DNA of 64,000 nucleotides, from assembly GCA_013361095.1 (NCBI GenBank), contig JAATWA010000001.1, forward strand, positions 3,255,001 to 3,319,000, written 5' to 3'. The notes beneath the pieces were generated by a model. That model was not told where the DNA came from and searched no databases. It saw nothing but the letters and a program-made list of their open reading frames with translations. This document shows positions 27,325 through 36,697 of this stretch, piece after piece; positions within the stretch are counted from its first letter, which is position 1, and every line of letters starts with the position of its first letter. The translations under genes were made by a program, and so were the position numbers. This DNA comes from Pseudanabaena biceps (GTDB lineage: Bacteria > Cyanobacteriota > Cyanobacteriia > Pseudanabaenales > Pseudanabaenaceae).

Positions 27325-28452
27325 ATGCGTATCGCCATATTTACTGAGACATTTTTGCCAAAAATTGATGGTATTGTCACACGCCTCAAATATACCGTCG
27401 AATATTTGGTTAAGCTCGGTAATCAAGTACTAGTGTTTTCGCCCGATGGTGGGCTTACAGAATATTGTGGCGCTAAAGTATATGGTGTGTCGGCGTTTGA
27501 CTTTCCCCTCTATCCAGAATTAAAACTAGCATTGCCCCGCCCCTCTATTGGTCATGCCCTCGAGCAGTTCAAGCCCGACATTGTGCATATTGTAAATCCC
27601 GCAATTTTGGGTATGGCAGGGCTTTATTATGCCAAATCGATGAACTATCCGCTTATGGCTTCCTATCACACCCATTTACCTCAATATTTACAGCATTATG
27701 GACTAGGATTCCTTGAGGGGCTAATGTGGGAATTAGTCAAAAATACTCACAATCAAGCTGCACTAAACCTCTGCACTTCAACAGCGATGATCGAGGAACT
27801 GCGATTGCATGGGGTGGAGCGTCTCGACCTCTGGCAACGTGGCGTAGATACAGTCCAGTTTCATCCCAGATTTAAAAATGCAGAAATGCGATCGCGTCTG
27901 ACCCAAGGGCATCCCGAAGATACTTTATTTCTTTATGTGGGGAGACTGTCTGCGGAAAAAGAAATTCAGCAGATTTTACCAGTTTTACAATCAATCCCCA
28001 ATAGTCGCCTTGCGCTGGTGGGCAATGGTCCCTATCGTCAAGAATTAGAAAAAATCTTTGCAGGTACAAACACTAATTTTGTCGGCTACTTGCGAGGTGA
28101 TGATTTGGCAGCAGCCTTTGCTTCTAGCGATGCTTTCTTATTCCCATCGCGGACTGAGACATTGGGATTAGTTCTACTGGAGGCAATGGCGGCGGGATGC
28201 CCTGTAGTAGCGGCAAATTCTGGAGGTATTCCTGATATCGTTACCAATGGTATTAACGGATATTTGTTTGAGCCAGATGAAGATCGGGGCTTGGTTTTAG
28301 CGACGCAAAAGCTATTGCAAAATCGTGATGAACGTATGTGTATTGAAGCAAGATTGGAAGCCGAAAAATGGGGTTGGGAAGCCGCAACCAGACAACTGCA
28401 AAATTATTACGAACAAACAATCAATGCTTTCCAGCCAGTATTGACAAGATAA
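27325..28452 (+). CDS. sqdX: Sulfolipid synthase (UDP-sulfoquinovose:diacylglycerol sulfoquinovosyltransferase)
   Basis: GT4-family enzyme that makes the thylakoid lipid SQDG from UDP-sulfoquinovose and diacylglycerol. 375 residues from ATG 27325. Characteristic stretches: MRIAIFTETFLPKIDGIVTR, YPELKLALPRPSIG, ASYHTHLPQYLQHYG, DLWQRGVDT, LLYVGRLSAEKE-like LFLYVGRLSAEKE, and the donor-site FPSRTETLGLVLLEAMAAG. A 42-residue upstream extension is open but is encoded by the hairpin at 27207-27252, so I rejected it. sqdB is not adjacent. No signal peptide; peripheral on the cytosolic membrane face, by family. Confidence 0.94.
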   Translation: MRIAIFTETFLPKIDGIVTRLKYTVEYLVKLGNQVLVFSPDGGLTEYCGAKVYGVSAFDFPLYPELKLALPRPSIGHALEQFKPDIVHIVNPAILGMAGLYYAKSMNYPLMASYHTHLPQYLQHYGLGFLEGLMWELVKNTHNQAALNLCTSTAMIEELRLHGVERLDLWQRGVDTVQFHPRFKNAEMRSRLTQGHPEDTLFLYVGRLSAEKEIQQILPVLQSIPNSRLALVGNGPYRQELEKIFAGTNTNFVGYLRGDDLAAAFASSDAFLFPSRTETLGLVLLEAMAAGCPVVAANSGGIPDIVTNGINGYLFEPDEDRGLVLATQKLLQNRDERMCIEARLEAEKWGWEAATRQLQNYYEQTINAFQPVLTR

Positions 28453-28493
28453 AACCCAATAGAGAGTTGTGGCGCTTCGCGCCTTTTTAAGCT

Positions 28494-28548
28494 TAAACCC
28501 AAACAGTATGAGGCGGCGCTTCGCGCCGCCTCATACTGTTTGGGTTTA
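28494..28548. repeat. Perfect intergenic hairpin, GGCGC core
   Basis: 26-bp arms TAAACCCAAACAGTATGAGG..., loop TTC. A decayed sister with only GGCGCTTCGCGCC lies just before it at about 28471-28483. Confidence 0.9.
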
Positions 28549-28553
28549 TAGAA

Positions 28554-28598
28554 CTAAAATTTAGAAAGGTTGGCTTTGCCAGCCTTTCTAAATTTTAG
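28554..28598. repeat. Hairpin overlapping the stop of the PAS kinase
   Basis: 21-bp arms with one G-T pair, CTAAAATTTAGAAAGGTTGGC, loop TTT. Its right arm runs into the stop codon of the leftward histidine kinase (28595), so it probably forms the end of that mRNA. Confidence 0.85.
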
Positions 28599-30766
28599 TG
28601 GGGTTGTTTTATGGGGATGTCGATGGTAAATTCTGTCCCCTTATCAACTTCAGACTTAAAGGTTAATTTGCCGCCATGATTTTCGGTGACAATCTGATAG
28701 GCAATTGAAAGTCCTAAGCCTGTACCTTTGCCCACAGGCTTAGTTGTAAAAAATAAATCAAATAATCGATTCCGCAATTCATCAGGAATCCCTTTGGCAT
28801 TGTCGGCAATACTAATCAGTAGGCGATCGCCATTGAACACATCTGATTGAATTTGAGTTTTGATTGAGATTTGTGAAACCTTGCCGTCCTCACGAAACCA
28901 TTGCGGAATATCGTTGACGACCTGCCAAACTCCATTGGCTTGAGCATCTTCCTCCAGTGCATCGATCGCATTGGTTAATAGATTCATGAATACTTGATTT
29001 AGTTTTCCTGCATAACATTCCACTAGCGGAATATCGCCATATTGTTTCTCAACTAAAATCTCAGGACGGCTATGGGTATGCTTGAGGCGGCTTTGCAAAA
29101 TTAGCAGGGTGCTATCCATGTTTTCATGAATGTCAACGGATTTACAGCCTTCTTCATCACTGCGTGAAAACTTGTTGAGAGATTGCACAATTTTTTGGAT
29201 ACGTTCTGCACCAATCCTGATCGAACCAATTAGCTTTACAAAATCATTAGAGAGAAAATCAATATCAATTTCTTCTAGCTGAGTTTGCACTTCAGCAACG
29301 GGTTCAGGATAATGGGTACGGTAGGTTTCGACTAGGCTGAGTAGTTCCTTTGTATATGTGTCGGCATAGGAGAGATTTCCGTAAATAAAATTGACAGGAT
29401 TGTTGATTTCATGAGCGATTCCTGCCACTAGCTGTCCAAGTCCAGACATTTTTTCGGCTTGAATTAATTGTGACTGGGCACTTTTTAATTCTTGGAGAGC
29501 TTTTGTCAGTTTCTCGGCTTGTAAGCGATACTTCTCCTCAGAGGACCTCACTTGAGCTTCTGAAGCCAATCTCTCAGTAATATCTCGCAAGCTCCAAACT
29601 CGCCCTGTTTTATCGAGGGTGTTTTGTGGCTGCGAATAACATTCTAAAGTCCTGCCATCATCTAGTTCCACAATCTCAAAGCTATTTTGATCCTTGCTCA
29701 AACCCTTTCCAAATTGGTGGAGATATTCCGCAGATTTAATCCGTTTAGCAACATACTTAAGAATATGAGAGTCGTCGTGGGAGCGCACAATGCGATCGGG
29801 AATGCGCCAGAGATCAACGAATTTTTGATTACAAATGATGATATTTCCGATCGCATCCAGCACCAAAATGCCATCCGCCGTCGCTTCAAGGGTGGCGCTG
29901 AGAGCTATGAAACTTTTGTTGATTTCCGCTTCCGCAGATATGCGATCGCGAATATTTGTGCAAATATAAGTCGTTCCAATTACTTCGCCTAAAGGGTTTT
30001 TAACTGGATTTACTCTGAGAGAAATAGGGGTGTTTTGCTGATCGCGATCGCGCATTTCTATCTCTCCCGACCATGTGCCACCATGCATGACGGATTGATG
30101 GATTGCCTGAGCAATGGAAGGATTGGTAAATAAAGTGTGGAATTTGGATGATTGCTGTAGCTCAAATAACCTATAGGCGAATAGATCCACAAAAGCGAGA
30201 TTGATATAAATAGGCTCACCCTGAGCATCTGTAATACAAATAGCATCATAGGCACTTTCTAAAGCTGTACCAATTTGGGTAAAAGCATCCTCAATGTGTT
30301 TGCGCTCAGAGATTTCATCCGCTAGCTGGCGCTTAATTTTTTCGAGTTGGATATGGGTGCTATCACTGGCGATCTCATAGCTTGCCACAATAATTCCGCC
30401 AGTGGAGCCATCGTCGGTATACCAAGGCTGCACTTGCCACTGGAATGTGCTAGAGGTTTCACCACGCGCTGGGATCTCAATCACTGTCGAGTAGGTCATC
30501 TGTCCGCCCATTAGGCAGCGCTCTAGGGCAAGTCGATGGTTGATGGCGTTGGGTAAAGCTTCGTAAAGATTAGTACCAATTAATTTGAGGCGCGGAATAC
30601 CCAGCATTTTGACCCAAGGCTGACTCACCAACACATAGTGCAGGTTGCAATCAAACATGGCGATCGATGTCGGGCAAAATTCTACAAACCAGCGCAAATA
30701 CTTTTCAGCATGATTGGCGCGGGTTGTGAGTGGACCCCAAGGATGTTTTGGGTTGGCTCTAGCCAT
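28595..30766 (-). CDS. PAS-domain sensor histidine kinase
   Basis: A 723-residue soluble kinase without receiver. Three PAS domains: about 25-145 (FCPTSIAMFDCNLHYVLVSQ), 160-280 (ALESAYDAICITDAQGEP, PAC end GTTYICTNIRDR) and 285-400 (LEATADGILVLDAIGNI). A coiled coil (LTKALQELKSAQSQLIQAEK) leads to the H-box GLGQLVAGIAHEINNPVNFI, the variant common in cyanobacterial bacteriophytochrome-type kinases. HATPase motifs: MNLLTNAIDAL, DNAKGIPDE, GKGTGLGLSIAYQIV. No partner regulator lies next to it. ATG start at 30766. Confidence 0.92.
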   Translation of the reverse strand: MARANPKHPWGPLTTRANHAEKYLRWFVEFCPTSIAMFDCNLHYVLVSQPWVKMLGIPRLKLIGTNLYEALPNAINHRLALERCLMGGQMTYSTVIEIPARGETSSTFQWQVQPWYTDDGSTGGIIVASYEIASDSTHIQLEKIKRQLADEISERKHIEDAFTQIGTALESAYDAICITDAQGEPIYINLAFVDLFAYRLFELQQSSKFHTLFTNPSIAQAIHQSVMHGGTWSGEIEMRDRDQQNTPISLRVNPVKNPLGEVIGTTYICTNIRDRISAEAEINKSFIALSATLEATADGILVLDAIGNIIICNQKFVDLWRIPDRIVRSHDDSHILKYVAKRIKSAEYLHQFGKGLSKDQNSFEIVELDDGRTLECYSQPQNTLDKTGRVWSLRDITERLASEAQVRSSEEKYRLQAEKLTKALQELKSAQSQLIQAEKMSGLGQLVAGIAHEINNPVNFIYGNLSYADTYTKELLSLVETYRTHYPEPVAEVQTQLEEIDIDFLSNDFVKLIGSIRIGAERIQKIVQSLNKFSRSDEEGCKSVDIHENMDSTLLILQSRLKHTHSRPEILVEKQYGDIPLVECYAGKLNQVFMNLLTNAIDALEEDAQANGVWQVVNDIPQWFREDGKVSQISIKTQIQSDVFNGDRLLISIADNAKGIPDELRNRLFDLFFTTKPVGKGTGLGLSIAYQIVTENHGGKLTFKSEVDKGTEFTIDIPIKQPH

Positions 30767-30888
30767 CCTAACCTTACTTTTTTGATAGATTTATAACTTT
30801 ATGCTTCAAATTGTAGCGGGTTACTGATTTTTAGAGTGTGTCGTCTGAACTATAATCTGATTTAATTTCCTAATTTTGGATTCAGATC

Positions 30889-31386
30889 ATGAGGACAGTC
30901 ACTTCGGCTCAGCAATATCCAATTTTTGGTTCCGAAATCAAATGTCCCCATTGTCATCAAACAATTCCCGCCTTAGTCTTAACAGATACTTATCTATGTT
31001 CCAGACATGGCGCGTTTGAGGTTGCTCCCAACGGCAAAGACCTCGTCCATTTGCAGTCTGATCGCCAATGGCGACTTTGGGAAAATGAATGGTATCGCCA
31101 ACATACTCACCCAGATGGAATCCGCTTTGAAATTCATGAAAGTATTGATCGGCTATATACTCTTGGTTATCGGGCGATCAAAGTAACGATCGCCCATCGT
31201 TATATTGAGTTAGTCAAGCCCTATCTCGAAGCATACTCAAACGACTCAAACCTGCAACGTTTATACGGTTTGAGTGTCGAGTTTAGTCCTCCCGAAGAAG
31301 AGGCAATCCGCTGGGGAATTATCAACTTTGAAATTGAGAAAGAATTGGGAACACCCAAATGCTATCCATACTTTCGCTCTTTTTAA
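30889..31386 (+). CDS. TIGR02652 family protein with zinc-ribbon-like motif
   Basis: A 165-residue cyanobacteria-restricted protein of unknown function. The sequence EIKCPHCHQTIPALVLTDTY followed by LCSRHGAFE suggests a CxxC...CxxH metal site. QWRLWENEWYRQHTHPDGIR and IHESIDRLYTLGYRA match what I remember of the TIGR02652 family. The product is full length and ends CYPYFRSF. Its stop overlaps by four bases the stop of the convergent glycosyltransferase, leaving no room for a terminator. Confidence 0.85.
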   Translation: MRTVTSAQQYPIFGSEIKCPHCHQTIPALVLTDTYLCSRHGAFEVAPNGKDLVHLQSDRQWRLWENEWYRQHTHPDGIRFEIHESIDRLYTLGYRAIKVTIAHRYIELVKPYLEAYSNDSNLQRLYGLSVEFSPPEEEAIRWGIINFEIEKELGTPKCYPYFRSF

Positions 31387-32306
31387 GAACGTTGCCAAGT
31401 TTGCCAACCTTGCCAACGACCTTGCCAACAAGCCCACAGTTTTTGGGTTGCTCTAGTTCTATCTTTTGGTAAATATCTCAAACATTGCAATATTCCAAAA
31501 GCTTCGGATGTCCCAATCGCGATCGCCCACAGCAAAAACACAAACCTACGCACAGGTGGCAAATAACCCAATAAAGCCACAGTCTCATTATGAATCGCAT
31601 TAATTGACGCTTCAGGATTAAAGGAATTGCGCTGATCTTCATCAAAACGTTGAGCAGGGTAATGATCCACCGCAATTTGCGGATCGTAAATTAATTTCCA
31701 GCCTTTTTGCTTGATCGTCAGCGAAAATACTACCTCAAAATGTACCTGTGCGCCCGATCCCCGCATTCTTTGATCAAAACGCAAATCAGCGATCGCCTCA
31801 CGCCGAAAGCTCATATTCACACCTTTCAACACATCCACTTCACGCCCACCGCCACTCCCAATGTGGTGATTGCCAATCAAACGCCCAAACCATTGCAATT
31901 TACCAACAATTGGGCGCGCTCCTTCCTCCAATTTTGACCCGTGATAAACCCAATCTCTACCCCCCACACCACCTACTTTCTCATCTGCTAGGTAGTAAGC
32001 CTCAATCCGTTCTAACCAATCACAATGAGACGCAGCATCATCATCAGTAAACGCCACTATATCTCCCGTTGCTGAGCCAAGACCAATATTCATCGCCGCA
32101 ATTACCCCTGTTGCCGTAACTGTTGCAACATGCAAAGGTAAGTCTTCGCGATCGTATTCTTCTAAAAACTGCCAAGTTTTGTTATCCGTATCTCGTACTA
32201 TTATCCACAGCTCATCAACAGAGCGATTTTGGCGCTTGAGTGCAGCTAGGCAACGGGAGAGATCTGATGGACGCTGATAAGTAGGAACGATTACAGATAT
32301 TTTCAT
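31383..32306 (-). CDS. Glycosyltransferase family 2
   Basis: A 307-residue GT-A enzyme, last gene of the leftward surface-polysaccharide operon. The N-terminus MKISVIVPTYQRPSDLSRCL and the metal-binding DDDAASHCDWLERIEAYY (DxD-type) are clear. WVYHGSKLEEGARPIVGKLQ, the acceptor-side GANMSFRR-like GVNMSFRREAI and a hydrophobic FVFLLWAIAIG near the C-terminus (possible membrane contact) follow. The donor and acceptor sugars cannot be read from sequence. ATG at 32306, five bases after the preceding gene. Confidence 0.9.
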   Translation of the reverse strand: MKISVIVPTYQRPSDLSRCLAALKRQNRSVDELWIIVRDTDNKTWQFLEEYDREDLPLHVATVTATGVIAAMNIGLGSATGDIVAFTDDDAASHCDWLERIEAYYLADEKVGGVGGRDWVYHGSKLEEGARPIVGKLQWFGRLIGNHHIGSGGGREVDVLKGVNMSFRREAIADLRFDQRMRGSGAQVHFEVVFSLTIKQKGWKLIYDPQIAVDHYPAQRFDEDQRNSFNPEASINAIHNETVALLGYLPPVRRFVFLLWAIAIGTSEAFGILQCLRYLPKDRTRATQKLWACWQGRWQGWQTWQRS

Positions 32307-32311
32307 CGGTT

Positions 32312-32752
32312 CTAAGTTCTTTTTTGAATGGGACTAGCTGGAACACCAACAACTGTTTCTCCAGAATTAACATCACGAGTTACGACAGCATGTGCCCCAA
32401 CTACTGCACGATCGCCAATGATCAGATTTTGATCTGAACGACCAATAACTGCTGCTCCAGAACCAATAAGGACATCATCGCCAATTTGAATTTTGTATGG
32501 GGAGCCAACCCAAGTTTCCGCCGCTAAAGTTACGTTGTGATAAATCTGTACTCGATGACCAATTTTGACATTAGGATGAATGACGATACCTAAACCATAA
32601 TGCTTTAGATCAATATCCCGTTCTATTTCAGCCTGATAAGGAAGAATGGCATGAAAGATTAAAAAATTGACAATTTTAATCAGACGAGGAACTAACGGAA
32701 TTTTTAGTTGGTAAGCCTTACAACTTAACCACCACAGAAATGATACAGACAT
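32312..32752 (-). CDS. Hexapeptide-repeat acyltransferase (serine acetyltransferase-like)
   Basis: A 146-residue left-handed beta-helix acyltransferase. Hexapeptide turns: IHPNVKIGHRVQIYHNVTL, KIQIGDDVLIGSGAAVIG, LIIGDRAVVGAHAVVTRDV and the closing TVVGVPASPI. It lacks the N-terminal helical domain of true CysE, and its setting between glycosyltransferases suggests O-acetylation of a polysaccharide rather than cysteine synthesis. Five bases from the next gene, so co-transcribed. Confidence 0.88.
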   Translation of the reverse strand: MSVSFLWWLSCKAYQLKIPLVPRLIKIVNFLIFHAILPYQAEIERDIDLKHYGLGIVIHPNVKIGHRVQIYHNVTLAAETWVGSPYKIQIGDDVLIGSGAAVIGRSDQNLIIGDRAVVGAHAVVTRDVNSGETVVGVPASPIQKRT

Positions 32753-32880
32753 TATTGTTATTTATATAGACTGAATGTTTTTGCATTTATATTTATATAT
32801 AACAGACAAAATATCTGTTTTTACTGATTCTGGTTTTCTATTTGGTACTTTATTAAATCGCAAGTCCCTAGTCTTAAAAT

Positions 32881-34020
32881 TTAAGTAACAAATCTAGAAA
32901 ATACATCTATAAATCGTTTAGTAATACTAGCATTTGTATAATTGGTGGAAACTGATTTTTGCCCTTGTTCAGCGAGTTCTTGTCTTAATGCTTTGTTAAC
33001 AATGAGCTGTCTTAGGTGATCGGCAAGTTCTTCATAGTTCTTCTCAGGAAATATGACACCTCCGCCTGTTTCTTTGATCAGATAAGGGATTTCGCCTGAA
33101 TCAGAACCTATGACAGGTGTACCACAAGCCATTGCCTCAATAATTACTCGTCCAAATTGCTCTTTCCAATTAGCTTGAGTCTCAGACGGCAAAACGAGCA
33201 TATCAAATGCGGAAAGATAGCGAGGAGCTTCATTATGCGGGACAAAACCTAATTTTAGAATTCGATCTTTAACTCCCAACTGAGAAGCAAGTTGATCGAC
33301 TTGAGATTCATAGTCACCTGTTCCCACGAGAACAAAGCGCCAAGGCAGGTCAACAATCAGGGCTAAAGCGTGCAGAAGTGTTTTAAATCCTTTTTCTTGG
33401 ATAATACGACCTAAGTAGCCAATTACAACTTCGCATTCTCGAATTTGCCACTGCACTCTCAAATCAATAGCATCAGCCCTTGAAAAATAAATACTAGGAT
33501 CAGCAGCGTATGGTAAAAATTGACAATCTCCGCGAAATCCTTTTTGTCTTAACACATTCTCTACTGAACTAGAGCCAGGGAAAGCGATAAAACTCTGTTG
33601 ATAAACAAATTTTTCTATTTGACGAAATAAGAATGGATAAGACTTAAAGATGTTTTGCCAAGATAAAAACGTAATTGGCTTACGCACTGACAATGCATTT
33701 GCTATGTAAATTTGCATAGTAGCTAATGCGTAGGGTTCATGCTGCACATAAATTGCATCAGGGTTCAATTGCTTTAATAGAGGAATAAACCACGCCCAAT
33801 ACATGTGTAAAGGAATACTTCCAGAGAATAAAACAGGTATGTTAATAATTTTGCCCTTAAACTTATCCCATCTTTCAGATTTAATGACTTTGTCATAGTC
33901 ATTTTTCCATTTTGTAGGCACAATGATGGTGACTTCCCAGCCTGTTTGATTTTCTATTTCCGCAAAAAATTGCTGATTAATGGGAACGACACAAGCATGG
34001 CTAAGTACAAGTAGCTTCAT
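32881..34020 (-). CDS. Glycosyltransferase family 4
   Basis: A 379-residue GT-B enzyme. The N-terminal acceptor domain begins MKLLVLSHACVVPINQQFF; the donor domain includes VIGYLGRIIQEKGFKTLLHA, GTGDYESQVDQLA and the nucleotide-sugar site QFGRVIIEAMACGTPVIGS (EX7E-type). Member of the leftward operon, 128 bp upstream of the acyltransferase gene. Specificity unknown. Confidence 0.9.
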   Translation of the reverse strand: MKLLVLSHACVVPINQQFFAEIENQTGWEVTIIVPTKWKNDYDKVIKSERWDKFKGKIINIPVLFSGSIPLHMYWAWFIPLLKQLNPDAIYVQHEPYALATMQIYIANALSVRKPITFLSWQNIFKSYPFLFRQIEKFVYQQSFIAFPGSSSVENVLRQKGFRGDCQFLPYAADPSIYFSRADAIDLRVQWQIRECEVVIGYLGRIIQEKGFKTLLHALALIVDLPWRFVLVGTGDYESQVDQLASQLGVKDRILKLGFVPHNEAPRYLSAFDMLVLPSETQANWKEQFGRVIIEAMACGTPVIGSDSGEIPYLIKETGGGVIFPEKNYEELADHLRQLIVNKALRQELAEQGQKSVSTNYTNASITKRFIDVFSRFVT

Positions 34021-34062
34021 ATAATCTCCTTAAATAACTATGATTTTAGATCTCAACTATAC

Positions 34063-35091
34063 TCAACGCCTTAATAAACGAGCCTTTTCATAAACTTGCT
34101 CATACTTTGCAGTCACGCTATCCCATGAAAAATCACGCGATCGCGTGATCCCCTGTTCTTTGTAATGTTGTAATAAATCTGGATTAGTAATTAAGTTATT
34201 AATACAATTTCCTAATTGATCATCTTCGGCGATTAATCCATACTTACCTTGAGCTGTTACTTCTTTTGCTCCCAAATTAGGACTAGCAACTACAGCTGTT
34301 CCTGATGCCATAGCCTCTATGTAAGGCACTCCAAAACCTTCATAGGTACTGGGCAGACAGAATATCCAAGCCTTCTGAAACAAATCACTGAGCGTCTCTA
34401 ATGGGACTCTTCCAAAATTATGAATTCCTTCTCCAATCAAGGGGATGTCACTTACAGCCCATAATTCAGTGTTAGGGAATTTTGGTAACACCTGTTCGGT
34501 AAAAATCTGAGCAAGTAAGCTACCTCTTTTTCTTCCACCTGAAGATCCAACAAATAAAATAGTAGGATGAATAGTCTTTTGTGCGGGTTTAAACCTTTCA
34601 ATATCCACACCACAAGGGATGATCTCAGAAATCACAGGAATTCGTAGTCTGGTTGCCTCAGAAACTCCAACATTAATATCAGCCACCCAAGTTCCTACTA
34701 TTTCCAAGTAGGAAAAAATTGACTGTAAAATCCGTCTTTTAAAGTTCACCGCAAAAGCTGATTCATCCTTAGCAGAACCATGAAAAGTCCTGACTTGAGG
34801 GTGTTTTCCCCACATCAAATAATTATCTCCATGGGAATGTAAAATATCAAAGCCTGCAAAATTAGTACGGGATAGATGAAATGCTAATAAAAAAGGTTGA
34901 AATTTAGATGTCCGCAGTGTGTTTGGGTATTGATGAACTCTATATAAGCAATCTTGATAATGTGGACTGAAGGTAAACATGGTGACATCATGCCCAGCGT
35001 TAACCAATTTGTTAGCTAGATAATGAGCTTGAAAGGCAACCCCACCAGTTGACTCATTAGGCAGATCCGCATGTGTCATTGCAATTTTCAT
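34063..35091 (-). CDS. Glycosyltransferase family 4
   Basis: A 342-residue GT-B enzyme, first gene of the leftward operon. Features: MKIAMTHADLPNESTGGVAF, the IPCGVDIERFKP hinge, FVGSSGGRKRG and the donor site YEGFGVPYIEAMASGTAVVA. It is a different subgroup from its neighbour at 32881 and not a recent duplicate. A 348-bp region separates it from the divergent operon. Confidence 0.9.
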   Translation of the reverse strand: MKIAMTHADLPNESTGGVAFQAHYLANKLVNAGHDVTMFTFSPHYQDCLYRVHQYPNTLRTSKFQPFLLAFHLSRTNFAGFDILHSHGDNYLMWGKHPQVRTFHGSAKDESAFAVNFKRRILQSIFSYLEIVGTWVADINVGVSEATRLRIPVISEIIPCGVDIERFKPAQKTIHPTILFVGSSGGRKRGSLLAQIFTEQVLPKFPNTELWAVSDIPLIGEGIHNFGRVPLETLSDLFQKAWIFCLPSTYEGFGVPYIEAMASGTAVVASPNLGAKEVTAQGKYGLIAEDDQLGNCINNLITNPDLLQHYKEQGITRSRDFSWDSVTAKYEQVYEKARLLRR

Positions 35092-35439
35092 AACCTAATT
35101 TCGTGCCTAAATCATAATATCTTACTATACAGAGTGATAGATTTCGGTGTTATTAGTTAGGTACTGGGCATTCAAATCTCTATAGTGAGAATTGCTGAAC
35201 TTAATGGCAATATTTTGACAATATAATTAATTTCATGTAGCTTTTAAAAAACTCTTCTTTTTACAGAATAATCCAAGGCTAAAATTTAACCCTTTATAAT
35301 TTTAAAATCTTTTCGGTGATAGCCTTTAAAAATATTCAGTTTAGTTTCTTTTTTCGGGATGTCAATTAGAGCTTTTTCTAAAAGATGCTTTTTCTTTCTA
35401 CCTAATTCAATAGATTTGTTAACTATTTCAAATTAATTC
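35092..35439. other. Divergent promoter region of the polysaccharide operons
   Basis: A 348-bp AT-rich stretch between two divergent operons. It contains a short AGTGAGAATTGCTGA (35187-35201), similar to the leader of cassette A but without its hairpin, and no reading frame I would call. Promoters for both operons should lie here; I do not assign exact -10/-35 boxes. Confidence 0.5.
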
Positions 35440-36069
35440 ATGAAAATATTAAGCCATCGAGGTTATTGGCAAACTGAAACCGAAAAAAATACGCCAGAAG
35501 CTTTTATTCGTTCTTTTCAGTTAGGGTTTGGCACTGAAACAGATGTACGCGATCACAAGGGACGGCTGGTTATATCTCACGATCCTCCTACTGATGAATC
35601 CTGTTCCATCGAAAAATTTCTAGAGATCTACAAGCAGCATGGGGAAGGTTTACCATTAGCTCTTAATATCAAAGCTGATGGTCTCCAAAAAGATCTTCAG
35701 CAAATTTTGCTAGACCACAATGTTAACAACTATTTTGTTTTTGATATGTCTATTCCTGATACACTCTCGTATCTGCGAAGTCATATGAATTTTTTGACGA
35801 GAGAAAGTGAGTATGAAAAAGACTTACCTTTTTATGCCAGTGCTGTGGGTGTTTGGCTAGATTGCTTTGAAAGTGAATGGATAACCGAAACAGACATCAA
35901 TAAACATTTAGACGCAAAAAAAATCGTATGCCTTGTATCACCTGATTTGCACAAAAGAGAATATAAATCTTTTTGGGCAAAAATCTCTGATTGGGAATTG
36001 CACAAAAATGATAGTTTAATGATATGTACTGACTATCCCGAAACAGCGAGGCTATTTTTTAATGGTTAA
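35440..36069 (+). CDS. Glycerophosphodiester phosphodiesterase-like (PLC-like) protein
   Basis: A 209-residue TIM-barrel protein, shorter than typical GlpQ/UgpQ. The N-terminus MKILSHRGYWQTETEKNTPEA gives the catalytic HRG; FGTETDVRDH supplies the metal-binding Glu and Asp; VISHDPP carries the second His. No signal peptide, so cytosolic. First gene of the rightward operon and overlaps the HAD gene by eight bases. In this context it may act on an activated or phosphorylated capsule precursor rather than phospholipid breakdown products; that is inference. Confidence 0.82.
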   Translation: MKILSHRGYWQTETEKNTPEAFIRSFQLGFGTETDVRDHKGRLVISHDPPTDESCSIEKFLEIYKQHGEGLPLALNIKADGLQKDLQQILLDHNVNNYFVFDMSIPDTLSYLRSHMNFLTRESEYEKDLPFYASAVGVWLDCFESEWITETDINKHLDAKKIVCLVSPDLHKREYKSFWAKISDWELHKNDSLMICTDYPETARLFFNG

Positions 36070-36697
36070 GATCAAAGCAGTCATCTTTGATATGGACGGA
36101 GTGCTTATTGATGCAAAAGAATGGCACTATGAAGCATTAAATCGGGCACTTGCCTTATTTGGCTACGAAATTAGTCGCTACGACCACTTAGTTACCTTTG
36201 ACGGCTTGCCAACTAGGCGTAAGCTAGAAATGTTAAGTATCGAACGGGGACTACCGAATTGCCTGCATGGATTCATTAACGAGTTGAAGCAAAACTACAC
36301 CATGGAAATTGTCCAAACTAAGTGTAAGCCAGTCTTTCAACACGAATACGCGCTCTCGAAAATCAAAGCACTTGATTACAAAATCGCAGTTGCTTCCAAC
36401 TCTGTTCGTGATAGCGTCGAAGTTATGATGAAAAAGAGTAACTTATTCAAGTATATGGATGTTTTGATGAGCAATCAAGATGTAGTCAAAGGTAAGCCCA
36501 ATCCAGAAATTTATCTCAGTACAATTTCTAAACTGGGACTAGATCCTTGTGAGTGTCTGGTAGTAGAAGACAACGAGAATGGTATTAAAGCAGCCAAAGA
36601 TGCAGGGGCAAACCTCATGGTTGTAGAATCTGTTTATGATGTTACTTTTACTAACATAATGGCTCAAATTCATCGATACGAGGCGGTCCAAGTATGA
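36062..36697 (+). CDS. HAD-superfamily hydrolase (beta-phosphoglucomutase-like)
   Basis: A 211-residue HAD phosphatase or mutase. Motifs: FDMDGVLIDAKEWHYEAL (DxD nucleophile), VASNS (motif II), KGKPNPEIY (motif III Lys) and VVEDNENGIKAA (motif IV). The helical cap lies at about residues 18-85. Overlaps both neighbours (eight and four bases), so tightly coupled. Likely acts on a sugar or polyol phosphate made for the adjacent nucleotidyltransferases. Confidence 0.9.
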   Translation: MVKIKAVIFDMDGVLIDAKEWHYEALNRALALFGYEISRYDHLVTFDGLPTRRKLEMLSIERGLPNCLHGFINELKQNYTMEIVQTKCKPVFQHEYALSKIKALDYKIAVASNSVRDSVEVMMKKSNLFKYMDVLMSNQDVVKGKPNPEIYLSTISKLGLDPCECLVVEDNENGIKAAKDAGANLMVVESVYDVTFTNIMAQIHRYEAVQV